Assembly: GCA_030386875.1 (NCBI GenBank)
Contig: CM059562.1
Span: forward strand, 72,228,201 to 72,292,200
Direction: 5' to 3'
From: Morinoia aosen
Lineage: Eukaryota; Arthropoda; Malacostraca; Amphipoda; Talitridae
Length of the DNA stretch: 64,000 nucleotides
In this document: piece by piece, positions 47,182 through 59,401 of the stretch
How positions within the stretch are numbered: position 1 is the stretch's first letter
Layout: each line of letters begins with the position of its first letter
Translations under genes and position numbers: made by a program
Notes under the pieces: generated by a model
The model's input: only the letters and a program-made list of their open reading frames with translations
What the model was told of the DNA's origin: nothing
The model's database searches: none

Positions 47182-50100
47182 AAACATAACAGACCTAAAG
47201 ATATTGCTCATCCTATGCCGTGCAAGAAGGTAGGCCGAGAATATTTCTCTTCAATGCGTTAGCCGTAAATAAAGCGGCGTTTTATATACACAATACAGCA
47301 GTATACTACTGCACTCGTCCCTGCATAAATAGGAAATACACCTGTGTATGCAGATGCCCAAATGAGCGATCATTGTGCGCACAGTTTTCTCTGTTTACTT
47401 CGGTCTGGCAATTTGTATTAGCACGGCTCAGCAACATAGTGCAAACAGTCGAAATCATTTTTCGAATTTGTCTATCGTTATGCATATTTGATACCCCTTA
47501 TATTTTAAATGTATAAGCGATGTTATGTCAATTCATATTCCATTTTATGCTTTTGAAGTCATCTTGCTTGCGATAATTTCCTATGTAGTAGGAAAGCATC
47601 AAAATCGAACATTACTGTGATAGACTTCAGTTCACATTTACGGTTTAAAGTGAATGTTGAGTTTGAATGCAAAGACAAAACTCAGTTTTTAGAATTTTGA
47701 ATGACTGTGTACCTTATTTATACTTGAAATTCAAAGCATCTGAGGAGTAAATCATAACCTAATGTGATATATTTCTCCCAAATAAAAAAAACGTTTTATT
47801 CTTGGTCATCAGAGTGCCCTGCGGCAAAAAATTGCAGACGAGAATAATAAATTAACCAACACAATCACGAGAGCACAGAACCGGTATGTACCACTAACTC
47901 TTCACTGCCGAACAAGCAGCAAGTTTACAGCCGGCTTCAAATTCACACAAGCTGGAGAAAATGGCCTTGATTCACATCACACAATACGCAAGTTGCCGGG
48001 CAGGCTAGGCGTCCCAGCAAACAATTCCAGGATCTCCTCAAACAAAAGAGGCCTTCATAAGGCAGGAAAACACTGGACCGTCGTCTCTCCACTTCCAAGA
48101 AGATCCTATTCAGAATCATTGGTGATCGTTTTTCCTGAATTGTTTCCGTTAAGCAGCGTAGGCGTGTCTCTTTCTGTGGATGTCGAGTTGCAGCGCTGAG
48201 TTGTGGCCTCACATTAGGTTTGGTTTGAGGAGAAGCGTTTTTAAGTGGTTCGATGTAGAGATTTAATCACTGTTATCACGATGCACTCCGCTAGATAGAA
48301 TCAGAGTAATGGTAAGGCAACAAGCGTATGAATGAATTTTCAGGATTACGCTGTTAAATTACAATGAAAAACGGAGAAAAGTGTAAAAAACTTTGAATAC
48401 AATATTGAAAAAAGTGCAATAACGCAAAACCGCTAACAAGTTGTCCTCAGTTACCATTGTTTTTCCTTCAGTCGAATTACAATGAAATTCAATACAATTA
48501 GACGGAATTGTTCGCAATTTTGTGCTAGCATTATTTCCCTGAGTCGTTAAAGATTTATGCCGTTTTTTTCCAGATCGCGTTTTGCCCATGTTGTATACGT
48601 TTCGATTTGCAATTCTTTCGTGAAAAAACAGTATTCAATACTTCATTTTGGAAATTTTGCCGCTCGAGTAGAGTAGCGTGGAAATGAGACTCGTTTCATT
48701 TGCCCCTTAACGTCCACATAAAATAACAAAAGGAATACACAATGAAAGCACAAGAACATGACAAAGTCTAACCAACCAAACAGAAAGAATTTACAATGGA
48801 GTTCAGCGACGCGTTTTAAATGTTTTTAACAGCGTTCATGATCTCGGCTCGCGTTCAGCATCAGAGCTTCACGCAATTTTTTAATGGGAGTGAGTAGTAT
48901 CCGCGATACCTAGCTTTTGAGGTGTTGTCTACTGCAACTGTCGTTATTTTCTGCAAGTTTTTTACGTGAGCATCGGCAAAGTAAATGCCTCCCTCCTTGG
49001 AGATGTGCTGCACCTATATTCATGCAGAAAAATGAACAAAAAATGCGTCAAACTATGCTTGCCTGAACATCAAGTTCATAGCCTCGCTACTCGATAGACA
49101 GCATTTTACTATGCGCTAACAATAAGCGTATTGTTTTCATTACTGTTAGCCAAAATCAGCAATGCATACCAATTTTGTACAAAATAAACTGTAAGCACAA
49201 GGTCGAAGGTGCATGAATACTGTATAAGTCCGGCTGGGACACAATGCCCTTAGTGCGTACTATGCACATTGACCTTCCGGCTAAAACCTTTATTTGCGTT
49301 TGAATTATTCATATCTATGTAGACTCCAAATGCCACAACTATGGGCTAGAGAAGATCCAAAGTGCATGCAGGCAAATCTATACTCTACTTGTGGATTTCT
49401 GCCAGAAGGGTGGAAGAGAGTAAAGCGTCTTTGCGTACAGGGTTTGAGTTTTAGGTCAAGCCTTAGGAAAATAAGTTTAGGACCTGCGTTATGTTTGCAT
49501 TAAAAACATTTTAGAGTTTGAATCTCTAAAATTCCCGCACTTTCCATAGACCTTCTAGCAAGAAACATGATATTTTTTATCATCAATTTTATGTGTCTCA
49601 ACGTGACACAACCAAACATCTCGTGTGTGAAAATGTACGCAAACCATTACGAGACCACAGGTGATATCAGTCGAAAGTTTCCCTAAATCTAATTTAAAAG
49701 GAACATACAAAACACTACTCGCCCACAGACGCTTCCACACCCCTCACAGCACGGCAACGTGGGCAGTAAATTGCGTACTTTTACGACTTCTCAAACATTT
49801 GCGCTAACTTCTCGTGCCTGAGTTGCCAGTCGTCCCTCGACCGAAAGCGTGCAGATCGGGCAACCCACACGAACAAGGCTGTATTGCTATGTTTGGTAGC
49901 GTGCTGCGGGAGACCAGAACGGCGAAGAAGTACGCAAATCATCCCATTGTAGCGCACTATAGACAGAGCTACCACCACTTTCTATTCCATTCCATTCGAT
50001 TTCATGAGAGGTTTCTTGGTTTGGCATATCGTACTCGAATGTGAATAAAATTTCAAGCAAGAACATTTTCGAAATATCGAAGCAGGTTTAGTACATTTCG

Positions 50101-50458
50101 TCAACAATCGAGTGGTCAACCTTCACGCACAAATGTTGCGAGTGCAGTTTTGGAATTTTACTTACGATAAGTTTATCAACAAGAATTTTCTACCCTAGAG
50201 CCTTAAAAGAAGAGAAGAAATATCTTCGAAGTCCGTCAGTAGGCAAAGAAGTGTTACACTGAAAAATAAATACAAATTTTGGTTAATACTGGCCAATTCC
50301 CGCACTGTTAATTTTGTTTACTTTTCATAAAATCCTCTCCAGCATAATTTAAAGAATACTACCATAGTCTAATAATTATAGTAATAGCAGTTTATTTTAT
50401 TCCCGACAGGACATTCTTTAATGAAAGTTTAGAGACCATTTGAAAATTCTCTGGAAGC
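47182..50458. other. Intergenic DNA, no gene recognised
   Basis: An ATG-like frame of 98 codons at 47220-47516 and shorter ones at 47943-48212 and 49294-49503 have no recognisable domain. There is no RNA gene or element edge that I can support. Confidence 0.45.
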
Positions 50459-50818
50459 GTAGATTAGATTAGTTCAAGCCTCCCTAATATTAATAAAGAT
50501 CTTCCAAAAAGAGAAAGAAAGAAGACACCCTTTAGTGTGGAGTTGAGGGAATGGGGAATTTGTACACAAAATGGGCTTCCACGCAAGATTCCCTTGCGCA
50601 TAGAAACAGAAAATCAAGAAACAAGTTTATGAAACAAGATAAAAGTTGAAGAAGAAAATAGCAGGTGCTGATCAACAGGACAGCAGTGAACCGAAAAAAG
50701 ATGATCCGTGCATAACAAAAAACCTATTTCATTTCTAAAATAGGAAGGCTTACCTAACCCTCACCTCGGGACCTCACACTTTTCCTCTGGAAGCCCTAAT
50801 ATACAGACACAATAGTAG
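50459..50818 (-). mobile_element. SINE-like retroposon, family A, copy 6
   Basis: It carries a TAGATTAGATTAG tail, CAAGCCTCCCTAAT, GGACAGCAGTGAACCGAAAA and GATGATCCGTG. The closing end is decayed. Confidence 0.8.
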
Positions 50819-51623
50819 AATCCTCATGATCAGAGTAATATCTAAGAGTTCAGAAGAGCATAAATCTGTGAAATTGAGCTTTTCGGAACTGAAGCAAGAA
50901 TGCAAGCAGAGCTGGTTCCGTGCCATGAGGCACCCTCTCTCCATTCCGCGAGCACTCATTCCATGTGAAAGCAGAAACACCCCCAGCAAGCAAGTTGTAG
51001 AAACAAGCGCTGCGTTCTCCCTATCTCTGTAATCACTCGCATAAAAAAGTGGCAAGAAATTCGCCCGGCTTCACGCCAGTCCGTCTTACGCTATTCAGGG
51101 AGTCAACAGCACCGGTTCCACTATAAAGAATCCAGAGAAAGCAGACGGTAATTCTGTGAGTAATTCTCTATCAGAGAGATCGTCTGGGGCAAGTCCTGTG
51201 TGGGATGTGGTACTCAAGTCTTGTCCGCTGAGAGATAGAATTGACGCAAAGAAAGCTGAATCATTGGTGGAATGAAAAAAGGTCTCTACTCAGTGCCAAC
51301 TCAAAGTTGGATTCCCTGAAATCAGGTTCTGACTACAGAATCCCCTTCTGCTGCTCGAAGTTTCGTAATATAAGTGTAATTTCAAGTTAATAACTGTTAT
51401 TGTTTAAAAAGCATCACCCTCTGCGCTCTGTTTATACAGGAAAACCCTCGAGATAAAATAGGTTACCAATTCACGGAGAATATCTCACGAGTATGGGGCA
51501 AAAAGTATACCTTAACATGCGTAAAAATTTACTGGTTGGCTTAAGTGTGCTGAACTCGAGTGTTTAGCTGCTGTCTCTCGTCATGCAGCCATGAAATAAA
51601 GCTGGAGTACATAATTAAATTGT

Positions 51624-51995
51624 GATAAAGAGACTCGTTGAGAGATCAGAATTGTGATGAACATCCATGAAGGATTTCCGTTACACAATTTTTTTTAACA
51701 ATTTAAACATAGCAGAAAACGTATGCACACCAACAGCCTCGCCGTGTCATTCTCTCGTGTTCATTTTATGGTGTCAAAACGGAACACGATACGACGTGAG
51801 CTCTGGTGTTTTTATAACTTTTCCAAACTGTGAATTTACTCTGTTAGCTACTGAGAATATTAGTTTCTATGCGATCAATAACAACAGTACAATAAATGAT
51901 AAAGAGAATCATTGAGAGATTAAAATTGTGATGGACACCCTTGACGGATTTCCGTTACAAATCCTTTTTTTCTGAACAAGTTAAACACAGCAGAA
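51624..51995. repeat. Pair of ~100-bp direct repeats 274 bp apart
   Basis: The segments 51624-51720 and 51898-51995 share GATAAAGAGA, TTGAGAGAT, AAGGATTTCCGTTACA-like and AGCAGAAAA words in order. The sequence between and beyond them does not match. Confidence 0.75.
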
Positions 51996-53385
51996 AATTT
52001 CGCGCCACGAGAGACAACAAATATGAAGTCTGCCTCCTGCTCGGGTCTTCGTGGATCATGCATGAAAAAGCGCCTATAAACAAGCAGATGCTTCGCTACG
52101 TTCAAGTGTGCGAAAATAGGAACTGTACCACATTTCCGTTTACAGTTGTACGCGTGTACGTAGAAGTTACATTTTTCACCTGACTCGAGAAAGCCATCAC
52201 CAAAGCATCCGCAATACAAAATAAAGTAGAACAGACCCCATAGTTCTGTTCGTAGTTTTGCACAAACGTATATGAGTTGCATCTATTCACATGATGCTAA
52301 AGAGAAAACACCAAACTAAACGTTAATATAAACATATTATCATGAACCCCTTTGCTTCGAATTATGCCGCAGGATACATCTGGGTAATCCTACGCAATTC
52401 CATTGTTTTACAAGTATTTGTATTCAGGTGAACAGAGCGTCACATATATCGAGCCAGATGTGTTTTACGACATATAGAAGTGTTTGTATGTGATTTTTAT
52501 GTTTCTATGGATTTTTCTATCATTTTTTATGTGTTTCTTACAATGATGTGTTTAACGATGTGTTCTTCAACAATAATGCAATCAAATAAAATTTCAAGAA
52601 AAACCTAATACTAATGACATTGATTTTCTCTAATCTGATTATTTGCTACATGAATTTGTGTTGATTAGCCACGTAGCTTAAAGTATGCAAACATTCAAAC
52701 ACCTTTACAATGAGTATCGAGATCAAAGTTAGTTATTAACCCTACCATGAAAAAAATGAACCTAAGACTTCAATATTTGGTACTTTGTCAAAAACGAAAT
52801 GTATTAAAGCACTTGAGCGTTATCTCGTGCAGAAAAGAGAACATTCACAAATACTGTGAAGGATCCGACAGTCAGCGCAACAACGCCAACTTCCCCATAA
52901 GAGCTAAAGAACTCTCACACTTGGAAGGATCACGGGATAAGAAAAAGAGAAACAGTATCTGCAGGCGTCTCCAAATTCAGCAGAGCACAAGAGCGCTAAT
53001 AAAACAAGAAGGTTACACGAGGTGCGTCACGCCCGACGGTCGCTTCGCGGCGGACTGCAAGCAGTCAGGTACGTTCAAAGTGCGCGCTGTGCGCATGCCT
53101 CCTCAAGATTAGCCAATGGTTTTCCACGGTTGCCAGATTTTCAAACTATTTACATCTTCGACGAAGTTAGCAGCGCATTTTTCTAACTCGACTCCACTAA
53201 AGGCTATAGCACGTACATAAGGTGTCTTAGAAGAACTTACGCTAACACTTCTAGCTGTGCCGCTACGACGGGGTATACGTTGTCGGAAACTCTGGCTCCT
53301 CTATACAGACGCTGGCGATGATGACTCTTGTAAGCTCGAGCAGACGCCTTCCTACGCAGGTGACCTGCCGGTTACATGACGAGTT
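51996..53385. other. Intergenic DNA, no gene recognised
   Basis: The 121-codon ATG frame at 52747-53112 is Lys/Arg/Gln-rich with a Cys or two and no domain I recognise. It may be a chance frame; I do not call it a gene. Confidence 0.4.
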
Positions 53386-53389
53386 CAGC

Positions 53390-53640
53390 TGGTGAAGTTT
53401 CTGACGCAACCGCCCTCCACCACACACGTAGTGGTTCACGACAGTCACTACCATACACGTAGAAGTGAACAACCACCACTACGACGCACATAGTGGTTCA
53501 CAACCGCCTTCTCCCATACATGTAGTGGTTAACAACCGTCTCTACCATACACGTAGAATTGAACAACCACCACCACCACCACCACAAACGTAGTGGTTCA
53601 CAACCACTACCATCACACATGCCGTGGTACGCAGCCTCAC
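53390..53640. repeat. ~33-bp degenerate minisatellite, about seven copies
   Basis: ACACGTAGTGGTTCACAACC and variants recur, separated by CTACCATAC-like words, with a short CCA trinucleotide run at 53567-53584. Confidence 0.8.
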
Positions 53641-53911
53641 ACGCAACAGTACACAACAACCAACGTGCCCAACACACGACCGCCGGCTCCTATGCATATT
53701 TATACAAAACCACAGGTTTACGGAGCGATGCACAACCGCCAATTATAAAACCGGTGCCTGTCCATAGACCAGTTCCAGTTTGCGTCCGTTAGTTGTGCCG
53801 TACACGCACGCTTCGTGTGTGTGCGTGAGCAAGCGTCGCAGGTGAATATTTTTCGATGCCCCGAGTTGAGGCGCATAAAAAAACAGATTTTCGTCAAGAT
53901 CGTTATTTAAC

Positions 53912-54280
53912 GTAGATGAGGTTATGAGTTACTAAAAGTCTCTCTAACCCCAACAAAGATGTTTTCAGGATGAGAAAGGAGAAGGCGCCGTACATTGTGG
54001 AATTACGGGAATGAGGGAGCTATGCACGAGGTGTGCCCTCACACTCTGCGCATAAAAAGAGCAAGGCTGAACAAAGTTAATGGAATAAGATAAATTTGGA
54101 GTAATAGGTGCTGAAAAACAGGATGGTAGTGAACCGAAAAAAAAGATGACCCGTAGCAAAACAGAGTAACTATTCTATTTTAATATAAGGATGGACTCGC
54201 TAACCTCCAGCTCAGGACCTCACATTTTTTCCCTCGGAGCGCTAATTCACATTGATAAAATAATTGACTTCCCCTGAATG
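53912..54280 (-). mobile_element. SINE-like retroposon, family A, copy 7
   Basis: It has the family body with AGTGAACCGAAAAAAAAGAT and CTCAGGACCTCACATTTTT, and closes near TTCCCCTGAATG. Left edge is approximate. Confidence 0.75.
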
Positions 54281-54832
54281 AAGTCATTGACCACAATTCA
54301 TCAAATTCACCAAGGGTCATGATCATAGCTTGTCCTAAACTTCAATGAACTCAAATAGGCCCAATAGATTAAAGAACATGATAATTCTAAAAAATTAGTA
54401 CTGTTTTCGAATATTAAAGTCACAAAGCCTTCCGCCCAAAAAGAAGTCAGTCATTCCATTGTGAAATTTTCATGTCCTTAATCTGTCACAACTCTACACA
54501 AAAAAATGCTCGTTACGGTTAAACAGACCACACACACTTTTCTGTTTAGAAAGTATGATGCGATTCAAACTTTGCTGTAAGGGCTCTTACAGCAACAGAT
54601 CAAAACAAACAAATACAAATATATTTTCGTGCAAATAAAATACCCGTTAGAGTTACACAGAACTCATACACTCTATTGTTAAGAAAGTATGACATAATGC
54701 AAGGTTTGCTACAAGGGCTCTTGAGCCATCAGATCTCATTTCGCACCCTAGTCACGCTCAGCAGGTCTTGCGGTGTCGTAGCGACGTGCTGCAATGCGCG
54801 GTGACTTCTGGCAAGCGATATGATATAAATCG

Positions 54833-55375
54833 AATATTATCAGAGGGTAACCAATAACGATTGAGTAACAAATTATCTGAGGGGCAGCCAATAACCATAA
54901 AATTAAACAATACCTGGGTATCAGCCAATCTATACTATAATAAGAGCCGCGTCCGTCCGTCTGTCCGAAGCCAGCCGAAAGTGTGTGATATGAGCGTATC
55001 TGTGATACAAGCTCCAGCCCTACATATTTTTGAGTGTTCGCGCGGCCTTATCAACTCTCGAGAGATTGTATTTTTCATTTCTTAAGGCCTTTCTCTTATT
55101 TCGCCCTCTTTTTTATTTCAAATAAAGGGAGGGGGGGTGGACTAGTATCTATCAAATAAAAAAATATCTGGGTGACAACCAGTAAATATGAAATTCAACA
55201 TTATCTGTGTGGCAGGCAGTAACTATAAAATAACATTTGGGTGGCAACCGGTAACTATAAGGTCCAACATTTTTTGCGCGGGAACTAGTAACTATAAAGT
55301 CCAGCGTTATCAGGGTGGCAACCGGTAACTATAAAGTGCAACGTTATTCGGGCGGCAACCAGCAAGTACGACAGT
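54833..55375. repeat. ~37-bp minisatellite interrupted by a Helitron-like element
   Basis: GTAACTATAA-type words recur at 55182, 55219, 55251, 55288 and 55325 (mostly 37 bp apart), each followed by a CAACATTATCTGGGTGGCA-like word. Two or more copies lie left of the insertion (54851 and 54889). Confidence 0.88.
54929..55145 (+). mobile_element. Non-autonomous Helitron-like element, 217 bp
   Basis: It begins TCTATACTATAATAAGAG and ends GGACTAG, between a host A and a host T, as Helitrons do (A|TC...CTAG|T, no target duplication). A hairpin with TTTATTT/AAATAAA and CCCTC/GAGGG arms at about 55101-55130 lies roughly ten bases before CTAG. Removing it restores a 37-38-bp unit that matches its neighbours. 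There is no Rep/helicase coding. Confidence 0.85.
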
Positions 55376-56170
55376 TGCACGAGTATAAAAGCGTCGTAAA
55401 TAGGTGCGTGTTAAAGAGAGATTAATTCTAGTGTACAAAGGAACCGGTCCTCTATAAAAAGAACTGTCCGTGTTGTGACCACTTGCAATAAAATTCAATG
55501 TGAATTTAAGGCTGGTTTAGGATTATTTTTAAGGTGGAGCTCCAGAGCAACAAAGATTAGAAAACTGCATTGAATGGAGAGCTGCGTCGTGTTCTCAAAA
55601 TAAACAAATAAATTAAACGTACGTTTTAGAGCTTAAAAAAATCAAGCGATCAGGCTGGAAGAATATTCTTAAATAAGTTTTTTCAACCTGGCACGTTCAC
55701 TAGAAAATGAATATAAAAAATTCTCAATGCATTAAAATTTACGCTCTATGTACACGGCCTTTTCCCTTAGATAATATAAGTTAAATGTGTTTAGTTGAGA
55801 ATGCGCGTTTGCCTAAATTAATTCAAATCGTCTTGCATCTTAAAAATGGAACTAAAACCTAGTGTTTTTCTACCCTTCTCAACTTAAGTCATTTAAAAAA
55901 ATTTCAAAGAGAGAAACAAATTTTAAAAGATCACTTTGGTTGGAGGTGAAAAAATGCTCAGAGCAAGTATACTCTATTGACCGTGAAACAATTAAAGGGC
56001 GCCTTCGAATTTTAATCAGGAATTTTTGGACACGATGCACGAATATTATAATTTTTCACCCATCAAGAAACTCCTTACAATATTTCATAGGGAGTTTAAT
56101 TTAAAAAAGTTCATTAAAAACTTACTAATTTTCGTGAACGCATTTTGTTTCGCACAGTGTTCTCATGAGT
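55376..56170. other. Intergenic DNA, nothing recognised
   Basis: AT-rich sequence with short frames only. Confidence 0.5.
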
Positions 56171-56178
56171 GCCCCAAC

Positions 56179-58233
56179 CAGGGTTTCCACGCGAGGCGAC
56201 TCTAATTACCCTAGCTGAAGGCTGTTGATTACCCCAGATTACCCTAAAACAGCTAATATTGACCTATGATCTATTAATTAACTAAAAGGTAAATGGACTG
56301 GTTTCCAGAGCTCTGTCAGTATGAATAAGTCCTGTGTTACATACTGCATGAGCGTCAAGAGGGAAATCCAGTCGAACGACGTTAGAATGCTGGTTTGATA
56401 TCCAGACGATATCACGTACAAGATGTTTGCCAAAAACCTGTCGAATTAATTTTGATGCCCGCTGTTTTCCAAGGCGCCATTTTTTTCTGCGACTCCTGAT
56501 CTGGGAACATTGTTTTCATCAAACTAAATGAGGCTCCCACAATGAGATAGGTGGTGCTTAGCTAAAAATGTACAAACTTGCAGTTCCACTTTACGAGCAC
56601 GATTTTCGAGAGGATCATTGGATAGTACGTAGCTGGCAATTGATGTTTTTTGGCCACCATGGATCGTTGTTTGTGTCGCTGAGATCGAGCATGTGACGCT
56701 TGATCTCCGATTTCCCACAAGTAATATAGGTTCGACAAACCTTGCAATATTCCACATCCTTTTGCTCTGTTGATTTTGAGAACTTGGCTAACCATCCCTC
56801 AAACCCAGGTTCCGATGTCAACGAATCTTTAAATTTCTGCTGGTTGTTTCTAGCTTTCAAGTCGAGCTTCCCTTTTTTCGAGGTGGTGTCGTTGGCTCTT
56901 TCTCACTTGGTGCGCGATCGTCTGCTTTGCTGCAAGAAATGCAATAATATGTGTACCTATCCCTAGTACAATTATTTATTTTTTATTTAATTTTCCATCC
57001 ATTCACGCACTTCAGCCATTCTTTCCACATGCACAATCCAACCTAACACTTTGATCCACTCTCTCTGATGACTTTCTGGCTTCCCTCACACATGACCTTC
57101 GTCATACCTTTCCATAACGGATTTTATCCAATCTTGTTACACCACATATGCTTCTCAGACACTTCGTTGCATTCACATTCTCTTATAAACTCAAAGTTGA
57201 TCGTAAAATTATCAAATTTCTTCATTTCCTGAAGGGCGGGTGAAGATTTTCAGAGGTTTTTGAAAAACTACCTTGCCTTTATTAATATGCATAAACTTTC
57301 CTCAACACTCAGTTGTAGAACCCCTAGTGCTTCAATTTTGGTGGACGGAATTCTAGGCATGATCGCAGCTATATCAAATTCTACGTCCGTGCTAGTGCGC
57401 CTAAGAGAGACAGTGAGAATACAAACATATATTGCAAGTTTCAAGTCGATAACTGTACTCTTTTGTTTATATGAATTTTTTTAACTAATTTTATAGCTTC
57501 TTTCTTTCGCTTTTAGCACCTTTTGTAACTCGAAGTGTCAAAGAACCCTGTCTAAATTTTTTTGTTTGCATCGCTACAATAGCATGCTTCTTTGACGTGC
57601 AACATGGCTAAGAAATAGGACGCCTTCCATCTAATTAGCTGGCAAAATACCGGCGCTGTGAGGCAACTCTGCTGCTAATTCAACGACTATCACAAGAATG
57701 AACCTATTAATTATTTCTACGATGAAATATATTAGTTGTGGAATTTAACAATACAACAAACAAACCTGTCAACATTCTCTTGAAGCTTATGACCACTAGC
57801 GCAATCAGAATAGGACAGTGACTTTCGTCGACTGGCTGTTGCTGACACCGATCGAGTTTTTATTAGCAAAATGCAACTCAGAATCATTTGTCAAAACGAA
57901 GTAGACAAGAGATATTATGGCTTCGTATCTTGAAGCCGTCTTTCGTGAGCGATACCTGATGACATTCAAATATGCGACACTAACCACAGCAGCAGTGCAG
58001 TTTTGTGAACACTAAATTCTGACCCGCTTCATTACATTTCGTTCAAGTGGTAACAAGTAGGGTGCTTGCATATTGGCTTTCAATTTTCTATTTTTCGTAG
58101 ATTAGGCGGTCGCTTCCTTCACGGAGCTCTGATTACCCTAGATTTGCCCATATTTTTCATTACCCTAAACATTACCCTAGGGTACCCCTGATTACCCTAA
58201 ACTGGGGTAATTACCCTGCTCGTGGAAACACTG
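56179..58233 (-). mobile_element. Degenerate hAT-superfamily DNA transposon
   Basis: A 2055-bp element with terminal inverted repeats CAGGGTTTCCACGCGAG and, from the other end, CAGTGTTTCCACGAGC, flanked by a perfect 8-bp target duplication GCCCCAAC (56171-56178 and 58234-58241). TIRs of this type and 8-bp duplications define hAT. ATTACCCTA-like subterminal motifs occur about three times in the first 75 bp and five times in the last 110 bp, in the same direction, and may be transposase binding sites. Only a transposase fragment survives. Confidence 0.92.
56615..56875 (-). pseudogene. hAT transposase N-terminal zinc-finger fragment
   Basis: A frame of about 85 codons without a proper ATG contains W-L-x-K-F followed by C-x2-C-x13-H (from YCKVC to KRH). 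This resembles the BED/TTF-like zinc finger at the start of hAT transposases and related domesticated proteins. It lies near one end of a hAT element defined independently by TIRs and target duplication. A stop lies just upstream in frame, and no catalytic core or dimerisation domain follows, so it cannot make an active enzyme. Confidence 0.65.
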
Positions 58234-58241
58234 GCCCCAAC

Positions 58242-58804
58242 GTGCGATTGTTGACAATCACTTCATAATCAACACCTCATTCAAGTACGTGCACAATACA
58301 TTGCGAAGAGTAAAATTAAGCGAAGCAAGTTTCTTATTCCTATACGTTAATTATTTTACTTGCAAGTATTGTCATTGAAAGTTATATAAAAGCAAGGGAA
58401 TTAATTAGCTCACCTGACACAAGCTACAAATAATTAATATGTGGTGCGAGTATAAGCGGACGATAAACACTAGCAAAAAAGAAATAACTACACATCTAAA
58501 ACGAAAACTAATGTACGAATGAAAAAATGATCGAATAGATATTAAAGAAATGGAATAAATAACAAGAAAAGTAAAAAAAGGAACGAATAACAGGACCAAT
58601 TCATATTAAGAAAAATAATAGGATTCGAAACAAACAAAGAAAAAATAAGGAATAAATAACATGAACACAATAGAAAAATGCTTAAGGCAATAACCACGTA
58701 AAGGATTTCTGTTCAAAGCACAACTGGAATTTTTAGAAAACAAACTTGAACTCGAAACAGTTTTCAACGTTAGATTTCGTCAATAATTATGGTGAAAGGT
58801 CTAT
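58242..58804. other. Intergenic DNA, nothing recognised
   Basis: A-rich plus strand (about 58450-58680) with no regular repeat. Confidence 0.5.
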
Positions 58805-58808
58805 TTAA

Positions 58809-59397
58809 AACGTTGACCGCGGTGGGTTGACCTGAAGTTCAACATTCAACTTGAATTAACGCAATTATAGTGAGCGATTTTGAAAAACTAACACTGACTG
58901 AATCAGTCCTCTATTTAGCTTTGATTAAGTATTTATGAAATTATTATTATTATATAAGAAAGTTTTAGCCTCCCTTAACCACGACAAAGATGTTCCAAGA
59001 GAGGAAAGAGGAAGGCACCATTTAGTATGGAGTTGAGGGAACGCGGAATCTATGCCCAAGGTGCACAGAAACAGTAAGCTAGGAAAGAAGTTCATGAAAC
59101 AAGAAAAAAGTTGAAGAAGAAAGTAGTAGGTGCTGAAAAACAGGACAGCAGTGAACCGAAAAAAGATGGTCCGTAACAAAACAAAAACCTATTTTATAAC
59201 AACAAAAAGGAAGCCTACCTAACCTTTAGCTCAGGCCCTCACATAGTCCCCCTGGGAGCGCCAATTCCCATAGATACAATAGTTGTATCCCCCTGAGGGG
59301 AGTATTTATGAAAATTGAGTTTGTGGCTACTAGTCGGTCAGCAGCATAATAAAAATTCCCTCCATGTACACCGGCGGCTCACATCGTATCCAACATA
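58809..59397. mobile_element. piggyBac-like MITE, family B, copy 3, split by a SINE
   Basis: It is flanked by TTAA (58805-58808 and 59398-59401). The left part (58809-58940) and right part (59301-59397) align to copies 1 and 2 once the 360-bp retroposon and one target repeat are removed. The palindrome has decayed to ACACCGGCGGCT. Confidence 0.75.
58941..59300 (-). mobile_element. SINE-like retroposon, family A, copy 8 (reference copy)
   Basis: This 360-bp insertion is bounded by a perfect 13-bp direct repeat AGTATTTATGAAA (58928-58940 and 59301-59313), typical of target-primed reverse transcription. Read on the minus strand it starts CCCCTCAGGGGGATACAAC and ends in a TAATAATAATAA tail, so the retroposon points left. 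It has no coding capacity. Shared 5' heads among copies argue for a SINE rather than 5'-truncated LINE ends, but I could not identify convincing pol III A and B boxes. Confidence 0.88.
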
Positions 59398-59401
59398 TTA
59401 A

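Noticed and set aside
52747..53112. 121-codon ATG frame rich in Lys, Arg and Gln
   Set aside because: No domain or supporting signals; could be chance. Transcript data would be needed to change this.
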